DNA of 64,000 nucleotides from the NCBI GenBank assembly GCA_947475415.1, contig CANJLH010000009.1, positions 1-64,000 on the forward strand, given 5' to 3'. Origin of the DNA: Caulobacteraceae bacterium (GTDB taxonomy: Bacteria > Pseudomonadota > Alphaproteobacteria > Caulobacterales > Caulobacteraceae). Below are positions 34,433 through 43,363 of the stretch, one piece after another; the first letter of the stretch is position 1, and each line of letters opens with the position of its first letter. The translations under genes and the position numbers were made by a program. Below the pieces are notes generated by a model. That model was not told the origin of the DNA. It worked only from the letters and a program-made list of their open reading frames with translations, and searched no databases.

Positions 34433-35236
34433 TTGTTCAATGCCAATCAGACGTTCGATCGGGGGCTCCTGAAGGGGAAGATCGCCTTAGCCACGGGCTC
34501 CACCGCCGGCATCGGGCTACGCACCGCCGAACAACTGGCCCGCGCAGGATGTGACCTTGTGCTGGTCAACGGCCGTTCGGAGGCATCCGGTCGAGAGGCG
34601 ATGGATGAGCTAAGAGGGCTCGTACCTGAAGGCAATTTCGAACTGGTCCTCGGCAACTACCACGATCAGGCGGACCTCGACCGAATGTTCGGCTTGGCCA
34701 AAGGGCGCGGCGGCCTGGACATCTTCATTCACACCTGCATGGCCGACGGCGGGACAGGGCTGAAACCGTTCATGGATACCAAGCCCCAAGAATGGCGGGG
34801 CACCGTCAACGGGCTGTTCCTTTCATTGCTGGAATGCGTCTATCGCGCCGTGCCGCAGATGATGGCCAAAGGCGGCGGGGCGATCGTCTCTTACGCGTCC
34901 GACGCAGCCAAGATCGCCACGCCGGGCGAGGCCGTGAATGGTGGCTGCCTGGCCGCAAACGTGATGTTCTGCCGAACCGTCGGCCTGGAACTCGCCCGCC
35001 ACAACATCCGCGTCAATGCGGTCACCCCATCGATCACCCGCGGCACCAAGACTTATGACAAGGTGATGGCGTCGGGTTTTTCCAAGAAGCTGTTTGAAAA
35101 GGCCGAAAGCCGCGCCCGTCTTGGAGTCGCCTACGCTGAGAATGTGGCGCCGATGGCGGTATTCCTGGCCAGCCCCCTAGCATCCCACATCACCGGCCAG
35201 GTGGTCAGCGTCAATGGCGGGATATCCGCGGCGTAG
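34433..35236 (+). CDS. SDR-fold protein lacking the catalytic Tyr/Lys
   Basis: This protein of about 267 residues has the SDR cofactor motif ATGSTAGIGLRTA and a clear fold (RHNIRVNAVTPS, HITGQVVSVNGG). The active site is broken: the NNAG motif is IHTCMADGG, and where Y-x-x-x-K should stand the sequence reads NGGCLAAN, so both Tyr and Lys are absent. It probably does not act as a classical dehydrogenase; it may bind cofactor as an accessory subunit or catalyse another reaction. GGAGG precedes the TTG start. An upstream ATG at 34364 would add 23 unlikely residues. Confidence 0.85.
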   Translation: MFNANQTFDRGLLKGKIALATGSTAGIGLRTAEQLARAGCDLVLVNGRSEASGREAMDELRGLVPEGNFELVLGNYHDQADLDRMFGLAKGRGGLDIFIHTCMADGGTGLKPFMDTKPQEWRGTVNGLFLSLLECVYRAVPQMMAKGGGAIVSYASDAAKIATPGEAVNGGCLAANVMFCRTVGLELARHNIRVNAVTPSITRGTKTYDKVMASGFSKKLFEKAESRARLGVAYAENVAPMAVFLASPLASHITGQVVSVNGGISAA

Positions 35237-35246
35237 AACGGCTGAC

Positions 35247-35825
35247 CTACCGGTTCATCACCGCGCCGGCCAAGTCGATGACGCACATGTCGTCCCACTT
35301 GGGATGCGGCCCGCAGGCGACCCCGGCTATCCGGTAGTTGGCCCCGAAGATGTCATGCCGGTGACCACGGCTGGGGACACCCGCGTCGACGATCAGTTGG
35401 CGCACCACGTCGGCCGGCGTGGCCTGGCCGTAGGAGATTACTTCAGCGGCGAGGCCCGCAAAGACACCCTGCTCCTGCAAACGGCGACCCAGGTTTCCCC
35501 GCGCACCGTGGCCGACGCCGCCGCGGCGACTCTGAACACCGGCGAGCTCCGCTGCAGCCGCTGCGATCCGCCCGTCTGGCGACAACGGTGGCAACGGCGA
35601 CTGCCGCATCAAGAATTCCACGGCGTCCTCAAGGGCGCCCGGATCGCGGCGACTGTCCTCGTAATTGGCCCGCTCGCGCAGCAACACCCGGGCGTAACGC
35701 GACGGGTAGGCCCGGGCGCGATTGATCTCCGCCAGCACCTCATTTTCAAAGGAGTCGGCGAAACTTGGCCGGGGAATGGCGCAGGACAGCAGCAGGGCCA
35801 GGGCGGCGCCGAATATCACCCGCAT
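35247..35825 (-). CDS. Secreted CAP (SCP/PR1) domain protein
   Basis: This 192-residue protein has a signal peptide (ending PSFAD) and a CAP domain with EINRARAYPSRYA, GVGHGARGN (His of the CAP cavity) and SRGHRHDIFG, then VACGPHPKWDDMCVIDLAG. Bacterial CAP proteins are extracytoplasmic; their function is mostly unknown. It is monocistronic and convergent with the SDR at 34433, 10 bases apart. Confidence 0.88.
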   Translation of the reverse strand: MRVIFGAALALLLSCAIPRPSFADSFENEVLAEINRARAYPSRYARVLLRERANYEDSRRDPGALEDAVEFLMRQSPLPPLSPDGRIAAAAAELAGVQSRRGGVGHGARGNLGRRLQEQGVFAGLAAEVISYGQATPADVVRQLIVDAGVPSRGHRHDIFGANYRIAGVACGPHPKWDDMCVIDLAGAVMNR

Positions 35826-35935
35826 TGCAAACTCTCGAATCGGTCGGCGCCCCCGCCAGAAATCAAATTAGCACGCCAAACTTAACCGGTTCCTGCGACA
35901 GGACGTCCCGAACCTGACGCCGCGGCGCTGGGGGC

Positions 35936-36124
35936 TCAGCGCGGCCCCGATATCAAGGCCATCACCACCATGACCGCGATTGCCAGCACAAGGATAAGGC
36001 CGGCCCTTGGGCGTTGACCCAGCAGCGGTTCACCCTCGGGCGCGGGGTCAGGTTTAGCCTGCGCCTTGCGCGCCTTCCTGTAGTCGGCGAGGTCTATGAC
36101 CTCTGGCTTGCGCACCGGTTCCAT
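35936..36124 (-). CDS. Small single-pass membrane protein
   Basis: This 62-residue protein has a polar N-terminus rich in Lys/Arg/Pro and one C-terminal membrane segment (about 42-59, LILVLAIAVMVVMALI). GGAGGTTAG just before the ATG makes it a real gene. The function is unknown. It is downstream of the GT-C-like gene only in the opposite order, 60 bases away, so it may be the last gene of that transcript. Confidence 0.65.
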   Translation of the reverse strand: MEPVRKPEVIDLADYRKARKAQAKPDPAPEGEPLLGQRPRAGLILVLAIAVMVVMALISGPR

Positions 36125-36184
36125 CTAACCTCCGTCACGCTGGCTGATCCCAGTGCATAGCCTAAAGCGCCGTCGGGAGATTCG

Positions 36185-37975
36185 CTATCCCCGTGGCGCG
36201 CTATCTATGGAGAGCGAGCGAACGCGATAGACCTGCATGGCTTCGCTGTGTGGCGATAGCGGTTGCAACCATCCGGGGATTTCGCCGCGATCAAGACGCT
36301 GTTGCAGACTGGCGCGGCCAAGCTCGGTGTGGGTGAGGCGGTCGCTCCGGCCCGGACATGTCACCACCAGCGTCGCCCCCAGTTTCCTAACTGCGGCTTC
36401 GTCCTTCCCCGGGGGCGCCGAGAGCGCTCCATATGCCGCAAGAATTCCAGGCGCGAGCCGGTGATAAGGAGCGGCCACGGCGGAGTGTCGGGTTTGGGCC
36501 AGGATGCGGGGACCCAGGTCGATTTCCGCCAGCACCAGACCGGTCGGTTGCGCCGCCAGGCGCCGCATCTGAGGACGCGCATAGCAGCGGTCCGCGACCG
36601 CAACTGTGTTCTTTGTGCGCCAAGCCGGAATTTTCGGAAGCACGGCCATCAACATGTACTGGCTGAAGCAGGCCGCCAGCAGAATCGGGCCGATCAGGCT
36701 GCCGCGCCAGTAGCGAGCCGAAAGGTCTGTAAGGGCTGCGGCGATCAGCGGCACGGCGAACCAACTCGCATAGTGGATGCTTCGCTCCGTATCGAGCGCC
36801 ATTCCGACCGCCGTCAGATAACAGACTGACAATAGCAACCACGCCGGGGTTCGGCTCTCGCGGCGCAGCCCCAGCCAGACCATGCTGAGCAGGCCGATCA
36901 CATTGAGCAGCAGTGATCCCGCGATGAATATTGACCGGTGCTTCCAGAATTTCGGCAGGGGTGGTTGCATCTCCTGGATGAAGTTCAACCAGATCGGCCT
37001 GATCGCCGGATTGACCTCGGCCAGCGGCCCGCCGATGCAGGCGGGGTGGATCGCAAGATAGGCGCCGCCCGCCGCGGCTCCCACAAGCGCCAGGACCGCG
37101 AGTCTCGCGAAAAAACTCTGTCGCGCTGTCCACGCCGCCGCCGCGAACAGGCCGCAGGCCGCCACTGAGATGCCGGCCCACAAATTGATGGCCAGCGCAT
37201 CGCAAACTGCGAGGCCCCAACGCTGTGGCGGGGTCTGTATTAGGTAGCTCAAGCTGGTCACAACCAGCAGGGAAGCGGCATAGGCCTGCGCCGTTCGCGC
37301 CTCGGATTCCGGTCGAAACAGGAATCTGACGCCAAAAGCTGCGCCAGCGATGGCGAGGAAGGGCAGTGATTCCAATCCCACGGCGATGCAGAGGGCAGTG
37401 GCCGCGCCGGCGAAGAGTCCGCTTCGCGCGCCCCGCCCCATCGCGCCCAGCACCGCCGCAAGCGTCAAGGTGATCTGGACGTTGTGGTGGTCGATCCGCC
37501 CTGGCCAGAACTGGATGAACAGCAACATGTTCGAAACCACCAGCAGCGCGGCTATCTCCACGCCGGAGCGGCCAGCCACGCGCCGGACGATGAAGATGGC
37601 GGCCGTCACGGCGAGCACCAGCCAGGCTAGCGGCCAGACTGAGCGCAGGGCGTACTCCGCACGATCAGGCGCCAGGAACAGTTGGAACACGCGGTCAACC
37701 CCGGCCAGGCCGGCATCCACCAGCCTCGACCAGTGCATATCGGCGCCCAGCGGCGGCTGCAGCCGCACGATGTGGGGGTTGAACCAACTCGAAGCGCCCG
37801 ACACCAGGTCACGAACCATCACCAGGCGCAGGGCGTCATCTGTGTCGCCGAGGTTGGAGGGCAACCGCCCTCGGGTGAGTGTCAGGATAGAGATGATCGC
37901 CACGGCGCTGGCCGCCAACGCAATTAGGCCGGAGTGGGGCTGCGGACGACCTCCGGAATCCGGTTCAACTTCCAT
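36185..37975 (-). CDS. GT-C-like multi-span membrane protein (STT3-like)
   Basis: This 596-residue protein has about eleven membrane segments followed by a soluble C-terminal domain from about residue 450. After the first segment it reads NLGDTDDALRLVMVRD, then ADMHWSRLVD and GRIDHHNVQ. A DxD-type acidic motif in the first external loop and a D-H-H motif further on are the layout of GT-C glycosyltransferases, closest in pattern to STT3/AglB oligosaccharyltransferases. The WWD motif of true STT3 is not seen. It may transfer a lipid-linked sugar outside the membrane. It is divergent from the GtrA gene. Confidence 0.7.
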   Translation of the reverse strand: MEVEPDSGGRPQPHSGLIALAASAVAIISILTLTRGRLPSNLGDTDDALRLVMVRDLVSGASSWFNPHIVRLQPPLGADMHWSRLVDAGLAGVDRVFQLFLAPDRAEYALRSVWPLAWLVLAVTAAIFIVRRVAGRSGVEIAALLVVSNMLLFIQFWPGRIDHHNVQITLTLAAVLGAMGRGARSGLFAGAATALCIAVGLESLPFLAIAGAAFGVRFLFRPESEARTAQAYAASLLVVTSLSYLIQTPPQRWGLAVCDALAINLWAGISVAACGLFAAAAWTARQSFFARLAVLALVGAAAGGAYLAIHPACIGGPLAEVNPAIRPIWLNFIQEMQPPLPKFWKHRSIFIAGSLLLNVIGLLSMVWLGLRRESRTPAWLLLSVCYLTAVGMALDTERSIHYASWFAVPLIAAALTDLSARYWRGSLIGPILLAACFSQYMLMAVLPKIPAWRTKNTVAVADRCYARPQMRRLAAQPTGLVLAEIDLGPRILAQTRHSAVAAPYHRLAPGILAAYGALSAPPGKDEAAVRKLGATLVVTCPGRSDRLTHTELGRASLQQRLDRGEIPGWLQPLSPHSEAMQVYRVRSLSIDSAPRG

Positions 37976-38104
37976 CGGGGTCCCGGCCTTGCGCGCAATC
38001 CTGGAGACAAGGTGATCGAACTTGGTTTACGCGGTCTAAAGCCTAATGATCCAGTTTGACGAACAACGCTGTTAACACGGCGCAAATCGCCGTCCAGGTA
38101 GTCG

Positions 38105-38530
38105 ATGATAGTGCTTAGCCGCGACCAGCTCTTTTCCGAAGTGAAGCGCGGCTTCCGCTTTCTCGCCGTCGGCGCGGTCGGCCTGGCCGTGGATTCGACC
38201 GTGTTCATGTTGTTGTTCAACCAGCATTCGCCGCGTCCGGTCGCCCGCGCAGCGTCGCTGGTCGCGGCGACCTTGGTTACTTGGTTCGCGAATCGCGCCG
38301 TAACCTTTGGCGCCAGCGGCCGCAGCCGGCGCGCCGAGCTTGGACGCTATGGGCTGGTGGCGTTGGTCGCCCAGGGATTCAACTATGGCCTGTTTCTGGC
38401 CCTAAGCGCCGCGGCGCCGAAAATTCACCCTTTGCCTCTAATCGTGGTCTCCGCGGCCAGCGCGGCGATGTTTTCCTACGCCGGTCAGCGCCTGTTCACC
38501 TTCGGGGCGTCGCGGACACCGGCCACCTAG
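38105..38530 (+). CDS. GtrA family membrane protein
   Basis: This 141-residue protein has four membrane segments and the GtrA pattern FLAVGAVGLAVDSTVFMLL, WFANRAVTFG and MFSYAGQRLFTF. GtrA proteins move undecaprenyl-linked sugars across the inner membrane for surface-glycan decoration. It is 10 bases upstream of the flavoprotein gene, so the two form an operon. Confidence 0.88.
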   Translation: MIVLSRDQLFSEVKRGFRFLAVGAVGLAVDSTVFMLLFNQHSPRPVARAASLVAATLVTWFANRAVTFGASGRSRRAELGRYGLVALVAQGFNYGLFLALSAAAPKIHPLPLIVVSAASAAMFSYAGQRLFTFGASRTPAT

Positions 38531-38540
38531 GAAAAATCGC

Positions 38541-40031
38541 GTGCAGACCGAAACCGACGTCCTGATCATCGGCGCCGGGCCCGCGGGCCTGACGGCGAGC
38601 TACCTGCTGACCAAACATGGCCGTGACGTCGTGGTGCTTGAGAAGGACCCGGTCTACGTCGGCGGCATCAGCCGCACTGTGAACTACAAGAATTTCCTGT
38701 TCGACATCGGCGGCCACCGCTTCTTTTCCAAATCCCGCGAGGTTGTGGATCTTTGGAAGGAAATCCTACCGGACGATTTCATTCAGCGACCGCGTCTGTC
38801 GCGTATCTTTTACAACAACAAATTCTTCGCCTATCCACTCCGGGCGTTTGAAGCCTTGTTCAAACTTGGCCTTTTCAATTCCGCGGCATGCATGGTTTCC
38901 TATGGGATCGCCAAGCTGACGCCTGTGCGCAACCCAAAGACCTTCCATCAGTGGGTGCGCAATCAGTTCGGCGAGCGGTTGTTCTCGATCTTCTTCAAGA
39001 CCTACACTGAGAAGGTGTGGGGCATGAGCTGCGACGAGATCTCCGCGGACTGGGCCGCCCAGCGGATCAAGGGTCTTAATCTGATGACCGCGGTTTTGAA
39101 CGGTGTGGCCAACTCCCTGGGCGTCAAACCCAAGGGCGACGTGAAAACACTGATCGAAACCTTCGAGTATCCCCGCCGCGGCCCCGGCATGATGTGGGAC
39201 GCCGCCGCCGAAAAGACCCGCGCCAATGGCGGCAAGGTTGTCATGGACCGTGAGATGCGTACAGCCGAGTGGGATGCCTCCCGCAAGGTCTGGACGATCA
39301 ACGCCGTTGACCGAACGGGCGCAAGCCACGTCTACACAGCCAATCACCTGATCTCGTCGGCGCCGATCGCCGAGCTATCGGCCGCCCTGTCTCCGCCAGC
39401 GTCCAGCAATGCGCACGCGAGCGAACTGCGCTACCGCGATTTCCTCACCGTCGCCCTGATCGCCCGCAATACAAAGGCCTTCCCCGACAACTGGATCTAC
39501 ATCCACGATCCGGCGGTCAAGGTCGGGCGCATCCAAAACTTTCTCTCCTGGTCTCCTGAAATGGCCCCGGACGGCGACCACGCTTGCCTGGGACTTGAGT
39601 ATTTTTGCTTTGAAGGCGATGGAGTCTGGTCTGCGCCGGACACTGAGTTGATCGAATTGGCCAAGCGTGAGATCGCCCATATCGGCCTGGTGAAGCCTGA
39701 GGACGTTGTAGACGCCTGTGTCGTGCGCCAAGCCAAGGCCTACCCAATCTATGACGACGCCTACCAGTCCCATGTCGAGGCGGTGCGGCGGGACTATGAG
39801 GAAAGCTTCCCCACCCTGCACTTGGTCGGCCGCAACGGAATGCATAAATATAACAACCAGGACCACGCGATGATGACCGCCATGCTGACGGTCGAGAACA
39901 TTCTCGCCGGCGAGCGGGTGTTTGACGTCTGGCAGGTCAATGAAGACGCCGAGTATGGTGAGGCCGGTGTCTCGGGCGCCCAGGAGGCTCTGAAGAGCGT
40001 GCGCCTGACACCGCGCAAGGTCGCCGCCTGA
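38541..40031 (+). CDS. FAD-dependent oxidoreductase, UDP-galactopyranose-mutase/protoporphyrinogen-oxidase-like
   Basis: This 496-residue flavoprotein has LIIGAGPAGLTASYLL and VLEKDPVYVGGISRT, followed by DIGGHRFFSKSREVV, a signature of the mutase-like amine-oxidase group. The C-terminal FAD contact is near HKYNNQDHAMMTAML. AGGAAA precedes the GTG start. Coupling with GtrA suggests action on a lipid-linked or nucleotide sugar in glycan assembly, but a carotenoid-desaturase-like role cannot be excluded. Confidence 0.85.
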   Translation: MQTETDVLIIGAGPAGLTASYLLTKHGRDVVVLEKDPVYVGGISRTVNYKNFLFDIGGHRFFSKSREVVDLWKEILPDDFIQRPRLSRIFYNNKFFAYPLRAFEALFKLGLFNSAACMVSYGIAKLTPVRNPKTFHQWVRNQFGERLFSIFFKTYTEKVWGMSCDEISADWAAQRIKGLNLMTAVLNGVANSLGVKPKGDVKTLIETFEYPRRGPGMMWDAAAEKTRANGGKVVMDREMRTAEWDASRKVWTINAVDRTGASHVYTANHLISSAPIAELSAALSPPASSNAHASELRYRDFLTVALIARNTKAFPDNWIYIHDPAVKVGRIQNFLSWSPEMAPDGDHACLGLEYFCFEGDGVWSAPDTELIELAKREIAHIGLVKPEDVVDACVVRQAKAYPIYDDAYQSHVEAVRRDYEESFPTLHLVGRNGMHKYNNQDHAMMTAMLTVENILAGERVFDVWQVNEDAEYGEAGVSGAQEALKSVRLTPRKVAA

Positions 40032-40091
40032 CGAAGGGTTGCGCCTTTTTCCGTACGCCAGGATGACATAAGGTCTCCCGCGAAGCGGCCC

Positions 40092-43000
40092 GTGACCCAA
40101 CATACATCCCCGACACCGACAGCGCCCGCGATGCGAAGGCGATTCTCCCGCTTGGCGCTAGTCGCCACGGGCGTGGCCGGCGTTCTGATTTTGTCGTTGG
40201 CGGCGCTCTATGTGGCCCGGAACCTGATTGTTCGCGACGCACTGCTCAGTTGGCTTCAGAAGCGCGGCGTCGTCGCGGATGCGGAGATAACCCACTTCGG
40301 AGTATCCTCAGCGACGGCGCGTGTCGTTTTGGGCCCAAAGGCCCAACCCGCCTTCAGCGTTGAATCTGCTGAGATTCGTTACGCGGTCTCAGCGCCCTGG
40401 TCCGCGGAAGGGCTAGGCGTTCAGGTCAGTTCCGTGCAGTTGACCCGGCCCGTGCTTCGGGCGCAGCTGCATGAGGGTGCGCTGACATTCGGCGCCCTGG
40501 ATCCCATCGTCGCTGAGTTCCGCAGGCGGCCCGCCGGTACGCAGCCGGCAATCCGGGCCAAGGCCGCGCACATTATTCTGACCACGGACTATGGCCCCGC
40601 TAACCTGACCGGCGACGCCGCGTTGGCGGACGGCAAACTCCTACGACTGGACGCGCGACTTTCCCCCACCCGTTTCACCCGCGGCGACCAGTCTGCCCAG
40701 GTTCGTTCCGGCGTGGCCAAGCTGCGCACCAGGGCTGAACGCATCGATCTTGATCTTGACCTTCAGTTGGACCGTTTGGCCGTTCGGAGCGACCGGGGCG
40801 ATGCCATGCATTTCCGGCTGACAGGAGATCTTCCTTACCCTGACCTAAAGCGGGTCGCCGCGGATGGCCCGGTGAACCTGCGCCTTACCGCCCTGGTCGG
40901 CGAGGCTGTTCTGAACAATGCGCGTCTCGGTCCGGGCCGAGTGGCCGCCAGCTTCCAGGGCCGCGCGACTGGGCCTTTGGCGGCCCTGACGCTCGATGGC
41001 GTGGGCGAGGCGGTGGCTGACGGCGATGCCCTTGAATTCGGCGGCCTGCGCACCCGCGCCGTCACATTTAAGGCCCAGGCCACGCGCGTGAAATGGACTC
41101 GTACGGACGGCCGTCTCGCCGCGGTTCTGGTTGGGAACGCGACAGCGAAGAGCCTCACGCAAGCGAACTTGCGCCTCAGCCACGTCGCGACAAGCTTCAC
41201 CGGGCCATTCACCACCGGCTTGCAGGGCCTGGATGCCGCCCTGCGCATCGCGTTAACGGCGCAAGGCGAAGTCACGGGGGTTCCACAGCCCCTAAGTGAA
41301 GACGTGGTCCAGGTCGCGGCGACCAAACGCTTGCTGCGGTCATTCCACTTGGACGCGCCGGCCATCACAGCGAGCCTGGAATCGGGCGGCCTGTCTCTGA
41401 ATCTTGACCGACCCTTACGTCTTGTCGGCCTGGACGGCGCATCCGCCGTCATCACCGCCACCCCAGGCCGGCCCATCTTTCGCAATGGCCGCGGCGACTT
41501 TCTGGCGGAGATGTCCGGAGGTGGTCTGCCCCACACCACGGCAACAGTGAATGGCTATCGCATCGGCGGATCGGGACTTGTTGCACCCTTGCGCCTGCAG
41601 ATCGCGACCGACTTTAACCCTGCGCGGGACGTCAAGGTCACCGCCGTCGGCGAATTGCGCGCGTCAGGCGGCGCAGCGAGCTTTCTGCTCAACGGCTGTG
41701 CGCCAGTTTCCGCAGCGCGCCTGGAGTTCGGCGAAAACAGCGTCGAGGCGGTGAGAGCCCAGTTGTGCCCCCTCGCCGAACCGGTTTTCACCTACCGTGA
41801 CGGCGCCTGGCGCGTGAAGGCGCGCGCCCGCGACGGCGAAGCCCGCTTGGACCTGTTGCAGACCCAGGCGAACCAGGCCGGCGGCGTGGTCGAGTTTGGC
41901 CAGTTGCATGGGGCGCTCTACGCCACGGCGGAAGTGGAAGGCGTCGACCTGCATGACATCGCCCCGGCGCTGCGCTTCCAACCCCTCCGCGCCACGGGTC
42001 CCGCCTTACTGCGCGACGGCGTCTGGGAGGCGGAGTTCAAGGGCGCTGACCGCGAGGGAAATGATCTCGGCGAAGCGCTATTGAGCCATGACACCCGCAG
42101 CGGCGTCGGCGAGTTGAATTTCGATACCGGCGTGTTGCGGTTTTCCGAAGGCGGGTTGCAGCCGCAGGCGCTATCGCCCCTGGCCGCGCCTCTTGGAGCG
42201 CCTGTGACCGGCGCGGCGGGCTTCATAGGCGCAATAACATGGTCGCCAGGCGTGGTCGCCAGCCGGGGCACGCTGACAATTCCGCAACTCGACTTCGCCA
42301 GCCCAGCCGGCCAGGTCAGTGGCCTCTCCGGCGAGATTCAGTTCACGAGTCTGGCGCCCCCAACCGCGCCCTTGGAGCAGCGGATGCGCATCGCTGAGGT
42401 CGCCGCCTTTGCGCCATTGCGCGATGTGAAGGCCACGGTCGGTGTCGGCGCTGACCGGCTGCAGATCCGTGACGCTGAGGCGGAGACGGGTGGCGGACGA
42501 CTGCGCATAGGGGAACTGGACTTTCCATTCGCACCCGGCGCGCCCTGGGGTGGCGTATTGCTGATCGAGGGGGTCCAGGTGAAGGAAATGGTTGAGAAGT
42601 CCCCGTTCGGCGACCACATGGAATTGACTGCAAAGGTGAGCGGCACAGCGCCTTTTCAAGTCGTCGATCAAAGCTTGCGGATATCGAAGGGCGAACTCCA
42701 CGCCATCGAGCCAGGCCGCCTGTCGATTCGTCGCGAGGCGCTGACCGGGGTCAATGCTGCGACTGGCGAAGCCGCGACACCGGCGCCAGCGGCTCCTGAA
42801 AACGCCTTCAGTGATTTCGCGTACCAGGCCATGGAGAATCTCGCGTTCCAGACCCTTTCGGCCGAGATCGACAGTTTGCCCGGGGGGCGGCTAGGCGTCC
42901 TGTTTCGAATCAAGGGTGAAAACCAGCCCCCCAAGCATCAGGAGTTGCGGGTCGGCGTGGTCGATCTGCTGAATCGCAAGTTTCTGGAAAAGCCGCAGCT

Positions 43001-43160
43001 CCTCCCGTCAGGCACAAAAGTAGATTTGACGTTGGACACATCGCTCAACCTCGATCAGCTTCTGCGCGACGTCGCCGGCTATCGCCAATCTCGCGGTTCA
43101 GCCGGTGTTCAGGGGCAAGTTGCGACAACACCCCCAGGATCTTTGGAGAGACCCAAATGA
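40092..43160 (+). CDS. ydbH: YdbH-family AsmA-like intermembrane lipid transport protein
   Basis: This 1022-residue protein has one N-terminal membrane anchor (about 18-40) and then a long periplasmic beta-groove typical of AsmA-like (DUF748/YdbH) lipid bridges. Its C-terminus repeats the YdbH features HMELTAKVSGTAPFQV and RLGVLFRIKGENQP. In E. coli, YdbH spans the periplasm and, with YnbE, moves phospholipids to the outer membrane. The GTG start has no clear site; an in-frame ATG at 40131 (MRRRFSRLALV) is a good alternative. Its stop overlaps the YnbE gene by ATGA, and YdbL follows: the complete ydbH-ynbE-ydbL operon. Confidence 0.88.
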   Translation: MTQHTSPTPTAPAMRRRFSRLALVATGVAGVLILSLAALYVARNLIVRDALLSWLQKRGVVADAEITHFGVSSATARVVLGPKAQPAFSVESAEIRYAVSAPWSAEGLGVQVSSVQLTRPVLRAQLHEGALTFGALDPIVAEFRRRPAGTQPAIRAKAAHIILTTDYGPANLTGDAALADGKLLRLDARLSPTRFTRGDQSAQVRSGVAKLRTRAERIDLDLDLQLDRLAVRSDRGDAMHFRLTGDLPYPDLKRVAADGPVNLRLTALVGEAVLNNARLGPGRVAASFQGRATGPLAALTLDGVGEAVADGDALEFGGLRTRAVTFKAQATRVKWTRTDGRLAAVLVGNATAKSLTQANLRLSHVATSFTGPFTTGLQGLDAALRIALTAQGEVTGVPQPLSEDVVQVAATKRLLRSFHLDAPAITASLESGGLSLNLDRPLRLVGLDGASAVITATPGRPIFRNGRGDFLAEMSGGGLPHTTATVNGYRIGGSGLVAPLRLQIATDFNPARDVKVTAVGELRASGGAASFLLNGCAPVSAARLEFGENSVEAVRAQLCPLAEPVFTYRDGAWRVKARARDGEARLDLLQTQANQAGGVVEFGQLHGALYATAEVEGVDLHDIAPALRFQPLRATGPALLRDGVWEAEFKGADREGNDLGEALLSHDTRSGVGELNFDTGVLRFSEGGLQPQALSPLAAPLGAPVTGAAGFIGAITWSPGVVASRGTLTIPQLDFASPAGQVSGLSGEIQFTSLAPPTAPLEQRMRIAEVAAFAPLRDVKATVGVGADRLQIRDAEAETGGGRLRIGELDFPFAPGAPWGGVLLIEGVQVKEMVEKSPFGDHMELTAKVSGTAPFQVVDQSLRISKGELHAIEPGRLSIRREALTGVNAATGEAATPAPAAPENAFSDFAYQAMENLAFQTLSAEIDSLPGGRLGVLFRIKGENQPPKHQELRVGVVDLLNRKFLEKPQLLPSGTKVDLTLDTSLNLDQLLRDVAGYRQSRGSAGVQGQVATTPPGSLERPK

Positions 43161-43351
43161 CCAATGACGATAACGGGACAGGAGTCCTCTTAGGCCTGGG
43201 CGGCGCAGCCCTGGCGCTCAGCGCCTGCGCACCGACCGTGCACGTGGATGTGAAACCCATCACGATCTACGCGAAACTGGACGCGGATGTCCGGATCAGA
43301 CTCGACGAAGACGTCAAGGCGCTGATCCAAAAGAACCCCAACCTCTTCTGA
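43157..43351 (+). CDS. ynbE: YnbE-like outer-membrane lipoprotein
   Basis: This 64-residue lipoprotein has a hydrophobic segment and lipobox LSAC (cysteine at about 23), then APTVHVDVKPITIYAKLDAD, which pairs beta-strand-wise with the end of YdbH in E. coli, and a C-terminal EDVKALIQKNPNLF. The start overlaps the ydbH stop by ATGA. It caps the YdbH bridge at the outer membrane. Confidence 0.87.
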   Translation: MTNDDNGTGVLLGLGGAALALSACAPTVHVDVKPITIYAKLDADVRIRLDEDVKALIQKNPNLF

Positions 43352-43363
43352 CGAGTGGCAGTC

